From NCBI GenBank assembly GCA_002633005.1, contig NMRA01000009.1, positions 494,037 through 516,028 on the forward strand: 21,992 bases of DNA. Direction: 5' to 3'. The notes beneath the pieces were generated by a model. The model was not told where the DNA came from. It made no database searches and saw nothing but the letters and a program-made list of their open reading frames with translations. The position numbers and the translations under genes are program-made. Shown here piece by piece: positions 1 through 10,500 of this stretch; position 1 is the first letter of the stretch; each line of letters opens with the position of its first letter. This DNA comes from Phoronis australis (lineage: Eukaryota; Phoronida; Phoronidae).

Positions 1-1172
1 TTTTTTGTGAACATTTTTGTTCTTTGACTGCGAATTTCTTACGAAGTCGCCGGAACAGGACACCGTGAATGGTATTGGGAGAAAGAACAATTCTTCATGG
101 TTTGTTGAACCTCTGTTTTGTGTAAATTTATTGAGTTTTATGTTTGCTATGGACGGTTGAAGTGAAGCACCCGTGGAATTTCTAGTCAGGAGTGTCCTAC
201 CTTGTAGTATTATATGTAGTGTATTGGGGACGATCAGAAGCTGAGGACGCCTGTGCATTGTATCTAAAGAAATTACCACAAGCAGTAGGCCTAAAGCAGA
301 ACATGTTTCATTCAGCACTTGCCAGTCTCGTGCTAAAAACGTTCGACATTTGTCTCGGTTAAGCCCATTTTAGTCACTGTGTGGCTGGATGCACATGTGA
401 CTATCTGACAGTTATTTTTCAATGTAAGGGTGTGTAAGCATTCACTGTCAGTTGTCATTTTGTTGGATAATTTGGATAATTACCAATTATGATTAATTAA
501 ACAATCCCTGTTAAAAATAACGCAAACATTTTTATAGTATTAGAAGTTGTCGGATATTAGTGCCAATACTCATTTTTTGCCGATGCTATGCTTCCCGTTT
601 CATGAATGGATAGTTCCCAACTGATGTCTTTGATGACAGGTATATGTATGTAGCGCGCGCTTCCTGGCCAAGTTTTTTATTAGTCTTCGATTCGCAGATT
701 TCACGTGTTCAAAGAAATTTGGATTCCTGTTGAGGGCGTGAAATATCTACAATACAATCCTGTTGACAAGTACCGTACACTACGTCTGTTCTGAAAGGCC
801 AGACCATAGTGGGACACATTCCTTGCAAGATAAGCAAAACTTTTGTGTTCGTTTTGAGGCACGACGAAAGTTTGAAGTGTATTGTCGCTGCTTAATACCG
901 ACATAGCGGCGAGACTCGTGGTCTACAAATTCTGCGCACAATGATTTTTTTAGGACTGTCTGATATTATTGATAAATTGAAGACGTTAATGTAGAATTTT
1001 AGGACTCTAGGTAAGGCATTTGTCACTCGTTCATGGGCTGGGCGCTTATTTTAGCGAAGTCTGAAAAGGTGTGGGTGGTGCTTATAGGGGAATGGGCGGT
1101 TATTAGGGCAAATACGGTAGTAGTAATAGTCGTAGTTATGGCTATGCAAATGCCAGCATGGACTGTGTTTTT
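1..1172. other. AT-rich non-coding stretch, no gene recognised
   Basis: No open frame with family resemblance and no convincing promoter. It should lie upstream of, or in the first intron of, the D52-like gene. The missing tiny first exon could be here, but no ATG with a good phase-1 donor stands out. Confidence 0.5.
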
Positions 1173-2434
1173 ATGCGCCCACATATTTATATGTGGACGC
1201 ATCATGCCGTCATCTCTGTCCGTTCGTCTGTCCATCCGGGCTGCGTCCGTCCGGCGTCTACTGCTCTATCTCCAAAACCCTTTGACATACGTTCATGAAA
1301 TTTGACACATATGCTCCATTCATGAATGGGACAGCATGACCGAACTTTCGGAAACAGATCCGACTACCAGTGTGCCCCCTAGTGGCAATTTTAGTTTTTT
1401 ACGCTTACCTTTGTATCTTCATAAGTCTTGAACGGATTTTCATGAAATTTGGTATGTAGGCACCTATTAGTGAGATGACGCTATCCTCTTGTTTTCCGAT
1501 GGATTCGACGTAGTTTGCGCCACCTAGTGGCCATTTTTACTGTTTTTGAGTGTTTTGCGTCCACCCCGCTATCAATCAAACTGCTCAAAGGATGATTGTT
1601 AAAATTGGCATGTATGTGCTTACTATGAAGAGGACATTTGACGATGATTTTCCGACGATTTCGACTTCTGTGGCGCCTCCTAGTGGCAGTTTTGTTTTTG
1701 TTGCGCCTATGGCTGTATCTCGTAAACCGTTCGCAGGCTCTTTACTTAATTTAGCAAGTATATTTATATAATGCTGACTACGGATGACGATGACTTTCGG
1801 ACAGATCTGATTACTGCTGTGCCCCCTAGTGGCAATTTTAGTTTTTTACGTTTAAGTCAGTATCTTCAAAGGTCCTTAACAGATTTTCATAGAATTTTAA
1901 ACATAGGCATCTATTGGTGTGATAACGCTACCTTCCTGTTTTTGGATGGAATCGAGGTATGTTGCACCATCTAGTGGCCATTTTTGCTGTTTTCAAATCT
2001 TGTTTTTGTTGTCCACCACTGTATCAACCAAATCATTTGAAAATTGGCATATATGTTCTCAGTGCGAAGACGACCTTTGATGATGGTGACTGACGACTGT
2101 GGCGCCTCCTAGTGGTAGTTGTGTTTTGCGCCCATAGTTGTATCTCTTAAACCCACTGCAGGATCTTTACTAAATTTAGTAAGTGTATTTATATGAAGAT
2201 AACAACGGACGACGACTTTCAGGCGGATCCAACAGCCACTGTGTCCACTAGTGGCAATTTCATTTTATTCTGTTTTCCTTTGTTTCTCTGAAGTTCCCTG
2301 ACAGATTTTTATGAAATGTGGCATGTTCCTGTGTTTGGATGGATTGTATGTTTTTGCGCCATCTAGTGGCCATTTTTATGGTACAAATAATTAACCTTAA
2401 AAGCACACCATTTGCAATGCATTCGTGGGCGCAT
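1173..2434. mobile_element. Interspersed repeat copy 1 (non-coding, inverted ATGCGCCCAC ends, CCTAGTGGC modules)
   Basis: It starts ATGCGCCCACATATTTATAT and ends GTGGGCGCAT, which is the inverted repeat of the first ten bases. A diverged copy in the same orientation lies at 15586-16873. Inside are eight modules, each centred on a CTAGTGGC-type core and spaced 115-156 bp, alternating with GAAATTTGGTAT-like and GGATGGATTCGACGTAG-like phrases. There is no long open frame, so it is non-autonomous. Similarity between the copies continues about 25 bp past the right inverted repeat (to GCTCTTGTT), so the true end is uncertain. No target-site duplication was identified. Confidence 0.8.
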
Positions 2435-2868
2435 TTCAATGCTCTGCGTTGCTCTTGTTAAATTTCATATACCGTAAATGCATAGTTTGCCAACATGTTT
2501 GTTTAAATTATAAATGATAAGGTCTCCACAAAACTTAATTTGTGACTAACTGTTGATGCTGAGTGGGCTTTTTAGAAGAAATTTTCTGAATAAGTGCCCA
2601 ATAAGTGCCCAAAATCTAGACACTTGACCTCAGAATTAACATGGGTGTTTCATGGGGTGGGCTTATCTTTGAAAAATCCCAGTAGTAGGTTGAAACCTAT
2701 GGCATGGGAGCTGTGGGTGGCACTGAACACCTGTCCACCAAAAAACCTGATTGGCATCTGATGGGAATTTTGAAAATCAGATGCTCATCGTTGCTTAAAC
2801 CACCGTTTACTTTTGTATTGTTTGAGTTTAGTCAGTTCATTGCAGCTACCACCTACTTTTTAGTTCAC
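2435..2868. other. Non-coding stretch with a TACCGTAAATG motif
   Basis: Holds taccgtaaatgc near 2470 and a doubled aataagtgccc near 2590. The motif is the reverse complement of the cattTACGGTA end of the array at 6470-6657, hinting at an old relative of that element. Nothing coding was seen. Confidence 0.3.
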
Positions 2869-3249
2869 GTCAAGTTGAACTAATGTCATGTTGTTATATG
2901 TTGAGCAAGTTGAGCTACTGTAAAGTTATTATATATTGAGCAAGTTGAGCTACTACCGTTAATATATATCGAGCAAGTTGAATTACTATCACGGTATATA
3001 TTGAGCAAGTTGAGCTACTGGAACGTTACTATATATGGAGCAAGTTGAACTACTGTAACGTTATTATATATTGAGCAAGATGAACTACTGTCGTGTTATT
3101 ATATATTGAGCAAGTTCAACTACTGTAACGGTATTATATATTGAGCAAGTTGAACTATTGTACCGTTATATATTGAGCAAGTTAAACTACTGTAACGTTA
3201 TTATATATTGAGCAAGTTGAATTACAGTCATGTTATTATATACTGAGCA
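2869..3249. repeat. Minisatellite, ~36-bp unit, about 10 copies
   Basis: The unit is approximately attgagcaagttgaactact followed by gtaacgttattatat. Copies differ by several substitutions and small deletions (31-36 bp). Confidence 0.9.
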
Positions 3250-3942
3250 ACATCTCTTTAAACCCACGTCCACATCATTTTTCAAGTTTCAATACTTGTC
3301 TGGTCTTTAATGAGAGTTGAGGTAAAACTCAACATGTTGATGGTCTTGTATTGATTTTAGAGTGAAACCATGTAATCCAGCATTTCTAGTAATTATTCAA
3401 ACCAGTTAATGGATCACTCGTATGTGTAATCAATATTTCATCTCCTACTTGTTATTCTTTTGATGAAGAAATTTAATTTCAATTTAATTAAATTACTCCA
3501 TTTCAGCAGTCTTTGATGGCACTGTATTCTCTTTGTTTGATAAAGTTGTAGTGTAAACTTCAATTTTGTTACATTTGTAACATACAGGGTGGTTGAAAAG
3601 TAACATGGCATTAAAACTTGCTTCTCGTGGTTGTTACCTCTGAAGGTGTACTGTAAACAGTTTTTGCAGCAATATAATGAGATTTCTTAAATTTCAGATT
3701 GTGTTAATACTATTTATGGTGTTATGGGCATGTTTTCACGATGGTTTGTGGCTTGACTGTTCATGAATAAACTATAGCAGCGTGCCATGAAGTGTTGAGG
3801 TTCAGAGTTCGTGGTGAACATGGAAAAGTCTGCAGACAGCAAGTTGTCTTAAACAGCGGAGTGTACACATCATAGCATGCTGCTGTCATATAGCTCTCTC
3901 CTAAATTGTCAAGCAAATGGTCAGCTACGAAAACATTACTTT
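3250..3942. other. Non-coding stretch, nothing recognised
   Basis: AT-rich sequence without coding similarity, arrays or clear splice-delimited exons. Confidence 0.4.
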
Positions 3943-4049
3943 GGTGCCATAAGCAATTACACCATATATACCATTACCATGGTGCCATAAGCAATTACAC
4001 CATGTATACCATTACCATAAGCAATTACACCATGCATACCATTACCATC
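3943..4049. repeat. Short tandem array, ~38-bp unit, about 3 copies
   Basis: The unit is ggtgccataagcaattacac followed by catatataccattaccat. The third copy lacks the leading ggtgcc. Confidence 0.85.
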
Positions 4050-4429
4050 ATTTGCAAAATACAAGAAATCCCCTTTAGTGTTGTCAGTTTAAAAATTGTT
4101 TTCATGATTTAAGCGATACAAAAACTAGAATCAAATTTTACGTCTTCTTTTCACATGCCCAAATGTGTGGTGACCAGTGTTATGTACCATGTTTCCATAT
4201 GCTTTAACGAAGGCCTGTGTCCCTGATTAACACTCGCGTTTAGTCTTCCCCCGATTTTTGAGAAATTTTACTTTTTAAAGCAACCGTTGATATGTTGCAT
4301 TCATTTTAATACACACCCCTTGGTTTTGTAGCTTTGTCATTTAAACATAGCCTTAATTAGAACAGGTTCCATATTTGTCTGGTATTTCATAGAATGTTTT
4401 TGATGCGAAGGCTGGTATATTGTTTTCAG

Positions 4430-4551
4430 ATGACAATTACTTGGCGGGTGCAGCAAGTGGGAACGTAGACAGTCCTATGTCTGTTGATGTTACACAGGAT
4501 GCCGAGGCCAAGAAACTGCAGCAAGAGGAATGGAGGGCTGAGTTGAAGAAA
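4430..4551 (+). CDS. TPD52: D52-like exon A: acidic N-terminal region and start of coiled coil
   Basis: The acceptor is tattgttttcag ending at 4429 and the donor is gtaggt at 4552. The exon starts in phase 1 (its first two bases finish a codon) and ends on a codon boundary after LKK. It encodes DNYLAGAASGNVDSPMSVDV, then QDAEAKKLQQEEWRAELKK. This matches the family pattern of a variable acidic N-terminus leading into a Glu-rich helix (human D52 has EEELRRELAKVEEEI here). If the missing preceding base is G, the first residue is Asp. Confidence 0.88.
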
Positions 4552-7500
4552 GTAGGTCAATTTAACCTGCTTGATCTGATCATTTTCTGTCAAAAAGAAA
4601 CTTAAATCTGGCAATTTATCGTCGAAGCTCTGTTTCTGATCAGCTTGTTCATCACTGAGACTGGAAAGGATTTTTGGGTTTGGGAAACCACTTGGGAGAA
4701 CTTTAGGAAATTAAAGTTAAGTCACTCAGAGATCGTGTTCTTTTGTAAAGTAATTCACTCAGAGACTGTGTTCTTGTGTAAAGTAATTCACTTAGGAATT
4801 GTGTTCTTGTGTAAAGTAATCCACTCATATACTGTGTTCCTGCTGTTGTTACTATCTCCATCAGAGACTATGAAATTTTTTTTTCTTATCAATTACGGAA
4901 TTCTTCTTAACTTTTGTTACATGGATTAGAGGGGATTTCTTGATTTGGAATGAACTTAGGTTCGTTATTGCTTTAAATGAGGCTGAACAAGTTTGCTGGT
5001 CATGTGCTGAACATAGTTTGCTGGCCATGTGCTCAGCATAGTCTGCTGGCCATTTGCTCAGCATAGTTTGCTGGCCATGTGCTGAGCAGTTTTCTGGCCA
5101 TGTGCTGAGCATAGTTTGCTGGCCATGTGCTGAGCATAGTTTGCTGGTCATGTGCTGAGCATAGTTTGCTGGCCATGTGCTCAGCATAGTCTGCTAGCCT
5201 TGTGCTCACCATAGTCTTCAACAACAAGGAACTTTCCAAGCACAGAAACTACTTTTCTTCTGAAAGCAAAAGCGTTGATACATATCAAAATTAGTTTCTT
5301 TGGCAAAACATAGTTTTGTAGCCACTTTTTAAGCAATAATAGACCTTCAGAGGTCACAGCAGACATCAGATTTATGGTTACAGTCTCGTACTAGCTGCTA
5401 AGTTCATAGTCAGAGAGCAGTTTTAAAGTTGGTTGTAATAAAAGTTTGAACACCTTAATTCAGATGTTTTTTGTGTTTGGGATGTTTAAAATCAACACTC
5501 CGTGACTCAATGACATTTTCAGCGCATGGTTCTGTGGCTTGCTGTTTTATCTCGACTGCCCGGCATTGCTCACTTGCCGTTGCGCCAAACATGCTCGGCA
5601 AAGAAGTAGGCCCAAGACAAGAATCGGGGTTAAGCGGCCGTGTGCCACTCGTCAATCAAGAATAAAATTTCGAGCCACGGCATAAATATGTGATAAAACG
5701 CTACAAAACAGCGATGTTTCAATTCATAAACGATCCTTACCAAACTTCGTGATGGAAAAACATTTATTTTTTATGCAAGATGTCCAGATTATCCTATTTA
5801 TATCACTTGCAATATCGCACTGCGGCACTGTTCGGTCCCGTTATTAGCGCGCAATGTCTCAGTCGGCTGACAATCGTGACTTGGAAATGCCGTCAAGTAA
5901 TATAACGGCCTCTTTCAATATGCATCTCGTTTTTTATGGCCAAAGATAGCGGCAGGATTCAGCACGCGCGTAGGGCCTACGTGCGAGTCACCTGTCAATC
6001 ACATGTTGGTGTCAAGGTAACATGCACTCCAAAGTGTGGGAACTTGCGCGCGTGCACCACTACAAAGTCACACGTCAAAATAGAATAGCGACAGTCCTAA
6101 GTAACAGAATCGGGCGTGACTATATACTTTTAACCATTGTCTCATTTCTCTGGCCTGATTTTTTGGAATATATGTTTTATCAAGAGCACTGCAGACGAAA
6201 ACTCAGCAAGGCAGACAAAGTCTCTGAAAGCGGAGGTTTTGACGCCGGCGGCATTCTTAAACTTTGCAAACATGGGAAGAAAATAAAGTGACAAAAACGT
6301 TCAAGTATTATATTTTGAAGTGATTCCATGACCCAAGACAATAACTCGTTACTTGTATAATTGCAATTCACGTTGCTAAACCACCGTCTCGGAGGCCCGG
6401 CGTCGTTGCGCTCATTGTGATCATCGATCTTTTTCTAAAAGTCGAGGAATCGCGCGTTTCCTTAGCACTGGGCGCTAAATCTTCATTCTTTAAAAGTCGG
6501 GGATGAGCGCTTAACCGAGAGGTGGGCGCTTAACTGGAAATCTTCAAAAATCGCAGGGGGCGCTTAACCGAGCAGTGGGCGGTTAAATCGAAAATCCACC
6601 TAAAGCAGGGGGTGGGCGGTTAACTGAGCATGGGCGTTAACCCGAACATTTACGGTATACATTGTGTGGTTGGCTTACTGTGATGAATACTGTGCCTTCT
6701 TTTGTTTAGTGGTTCATTAATGTGATAATTGGTTTTAGACGGAGGAGGAGATTGCCACATTACGCCAGGTGCTATCTAGTAAATTACGCCACTCGACAGA
6801 ACTCAAGCGAAAACTTGGAATTACAGTGGTAGAGGAGTTCAAGCAAGATGCCCAGCACTTAGCTCATCAAATTCAGGACTCAACAGCGTAAGTGATATAG
6901 TTGTAATATAACTGTCACGGTCAAGTGATATAGTTCTAATATAGCTGTCACGGTCAAGTGATATAATTCTAATATAACTGTCACGGTCAAGGGATATAGT
7001 TTTAAGATAACTGTCATGGTCAAGTGATATAGTTCTAATAGCTGTCACGGTCAAGTGATACAATTCTAATATAACTGTCACTGTCAAGTGATGTAGTTCT
7101 CTAATATAACTGTCACGGTCAAGTGATGTAGTTCTAATATAACTGTCACGGTCAAGTGATATAATTCTAATATAACTGTCACGGTCAAGTGATATAATTC
7201 TAATATAGCTGTCACGATCAAGTGATACTATTCTAATATAACTGTCACGGTCAAATGATATAATTCTAATATAACTGTTAGGGTCAAGTGATACAATTCT
7301 AATATAACTGTTAGGGTCAAGTGATATAATTCTAATATAACTGTTACGGTCATGGACAGTTCTGGATAACATGTTTCTGTATACTTTCTGCCTTGATAGT
7401 TAGATGTATTGTGATTTTCATCCAAGCTCAAGCTAAGTGTGGCCTAGGAGCTGAGTCTTCACATTCAATACAAATTTCCCCTACCTATCAAAAGTATCAA

Positions 7501-10500
7501 AAACTTCTCAGCCTCCTTCAAGATCATGGACACACAGCTTGCCTAGAGGATTATCAGGTCATTATACTGGTTTAACAGGCTCTTCCCCTCAAGTTCCTGA
7601 GAAAAAAAAACAGGTTGACTTCACTCTTAAAGATCCTGTGCTGAAGGGTCCCCTTGAGCCGTAATCAGGTGATCAAAGCAATAATCCCAGCAGTGTGGCC
7701 AACTGAACACATTGAACTTGTTGTCTATCTTTAAACTTGCATTGTATCAAAGTTGGGGGTTCTATGCTTGTATATGTGTATCAACAGAAGGAAGTCGTCT
7801 GTTGACGGAAGAAACAAGTACCATCACAATTTTGTGATGAAGTCATAGCCATGATTCTTTAGGTTTTGTTTTTTACAGGAAGCTTTCATTTAGTGGGGAC
7901 TTGGGGACTCTGAAATATTTCAAGATTGGATTCAAGAGGCTCTTTATTTTAAGACCTCACCTCAAGGGATTATTCTAGTTGAACCACTTGGGAATATTTA
8001 GATATTGAAATTAAGTAATATGTGATATGCTAAATGTTTTCTTCTTTGCTGTTATCAAATTACAAAGCTTTTTGAGCACAATGTTGTACCTCGGTCGAAA
8101 TCAGAAAAATAATTGACTTTTCTCTTCTTTCCATGACATGAGCTCCCTGTACGTCAATTCAGGAATGATTTTGAATGACAGTCGTGTTTCCCTGGAAAAC
8201 CATGTTGATATCATCTGAGCGTAAAACTTGTTATTTTGTTTGGTGGATTTTGATTCACATTTTGGCTCATGTCATACAAATTTTGTTGTCTATTGTCCAA
8301 ATATTTAGAGATTTGTCCTGTTATTTTGCCAACAGTTGTAGGCTAAGACTGAAATATTCCCATTGTTCCCTGCCTAGTTTAGTGGGAATTATTTTTCCCA
8401 GTCATATGTAAAATAACTTTATCCTTTTTGTCACATGACTCTGGTCTACACTATGATGTCGACCTATTGTTTTATTTGCATAATTTAAGAAGGGGTAATA
8501 AGTGAGTTACTATTGCTATTAAGTAAAATGGAGTACTTGGCATTCGCACACTGTTCATGTGAGCTAGTCACCAGGAGTCTGGTCGAAAATTGAAAATTTA
8601 TTTACTTAATTCCAGTCATGTACAAACTTCAGGATTTTATGTCTCCGCTTGATAAAAATTTGCGTGTCGTTACCACCGGTAACAACGGGGGGATTTTATT
8701 CTGTTGAAACAGCCGTTGAGTGTTTGCCTTCGCCTCCTACTTAAGGCACCATAGTTTTTCTTGGTCAATATTTTACGAAATATTCTCACCAATTGTGTGA
8801 ATATCCTTATTGTATACCACTTTTATTATTTTGCATGTTGTTGCAGTTCTGTATATGTTTACCCAACTTTGACTCTCTGTCAACACACTAACCACAGTCG
8901 CCATGGTAGACATCCTTGTTATTCTCTTGTTCCTCAATGAATCTCACTTGCAACTTCACAGTTAATATAAAATGGGAAGGGGTCACTTGCCTTTAGATCG
9001 TTCTTGGTGCCTTTTTATGGATTTTTAGCTTATGGATCTTATATGATGACCCTGTAGTTAGTGATAGCTTCTTCATAACCCATATAACATGTAACTATGC
9101 AAAGTCTTTAGTGACATAGGTCCTTCCTCTTTGAATGTCTTCAAATGTCCTCTCGGAACATGATTGAGTCTGACTGACGTTCAAAAACACGCTGTGACAC
9201 TTATGAAATCATCAAATTAACCTCATTTGCAGATGTTCACCTCTGAATGCTAATGAACATGTTATATGCTCCTGTTATATGTTGTCTAATTGGCCATTGT
9301 TTAACCTGATCTTATAAATAGGACATAATCTCAAGTCTCAATAGACAAATGCAAATTGGCAACAAAGTAGGGGTTATCATTGGGTTGCACAGCTTGCTGA
9401 CATCATACTGATTTGTCATTCACAAACTTTGCAGAACCCTTGGATGTGATGTTAAAACTGCCACCTAGGTATTATTTAGCTTTGCTGTTGCAGAGGACAG
9501 ACAAACCAGAAGAAATTTTCTTAGACCTAGTTTGTTGCGAGAAAAGCAAGATCCTGCAATACTTGACAAAGTCATGAGAGTGAAAAGCAAGTTTTATTGC
9601 GATTATGCTTAAGAGCATACTAAGCTGCCCTAGTAAACTGGCGACCTCTGAAGTGGGTTGGCGAAGTTGGACTGTTGAATTTTGGAGTTGAATTATGGAG
9701 TTGAATTCGCTGTTCCCATTCCATAATCGCATATTTTTTGCTGCAAGTGCAAGCGGTCTGTGCGACTCAGCCCTGTTTTTAGATCAAACCATTTGTGTTT
9801 GTCATAATTTTTGTGTGAAATAGACTGATATAACTCAAAAGTTATTTATTGACTTGAAAATGTTTTGAGGGTTTGTCTACTATTTATAAGAAAATCATAT
9901 TTTCACAAATTAAACTGCGTTACTAGTAGAATGGCTTTGGTGAGCTTTCTTTTATCAGTAATCCAAATAAAGTCCACTATTGCCTGTCCATAGTTTAGTA
10001 TTTCTGCACTCTGAGTTCATGTCCCTCATCTGGCAAATCTGTCACTTAATATTGTCTGACTTATCTATGTTGACATCTGCTCATCTAGGTATAGCAACAT
10101 ACAAATGCATACGTACTTGACATGTTCTGGGTTAAGCAGCGAGTACTAAATAATTCAAAATTGTAACATTGTTCAAGCTTCTTACATTGTCTTGCATGTT
10201 AACACGTATCCTCTCTATTCAGTTCAGGGCTTCACATTTTTATGTACATATAAAGGACCTGAATAAGCTTGTATATGCTCACATTCTGAATAATGTTGAC
10301 ATGTCCATGTATGTGAATAGAGATGAGATTCTAATATTTGTTTGATTGGTCAAAATGTTCCTGTGTCTAGATATAAGAAGACAAACCAGGTTCTGAAGAC
10401 AGCCGGGGAGAAAGCAAGTTCAGCCGTTTCAACAGTAGGCAGGAAACTGCAAGATGTCAGGTATCCAGAGCACACAATAAAAAAACAGCATTTCTGTTAT

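Noticed and set aside
149-155. ATGGACG at 149-155 as a possible first coding exon (Met-Asp plus G joining exon A)
   Set aside because: The phase fits, but the following gttgaa is a poor donor and nothing else supports it.
1033-2000. Short + strand open frames in the interspersed repeat
   Set aside because: They follow the repeat's non-coding modules, are not conserved between the two copies as protein, and show no domain.
4990-5213. Possible CRISPR array at the 25-bp tandem repeats
   Set aside because: Units are directly adjacent with no unique spacers, and the genome is animal.
4861-5239. Repetitive - strand frames containing AEHMASKLCSAHDQQT-like units
   Set aside because: A translation of the 25-bp minisatellite.
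6839-7372. 177-residue open frame on the - strand with an 11-residue repeat
   Set aside because: It is the 33-bp minisatellite read in one frame; it overlaps exon B on the other strand and starts and ends with the array.
8668-8683. Short palindrome gttaccaccggtaac
   Set aside because: Only 6 bp arms with a 3 bp loop, no context suggesting function.
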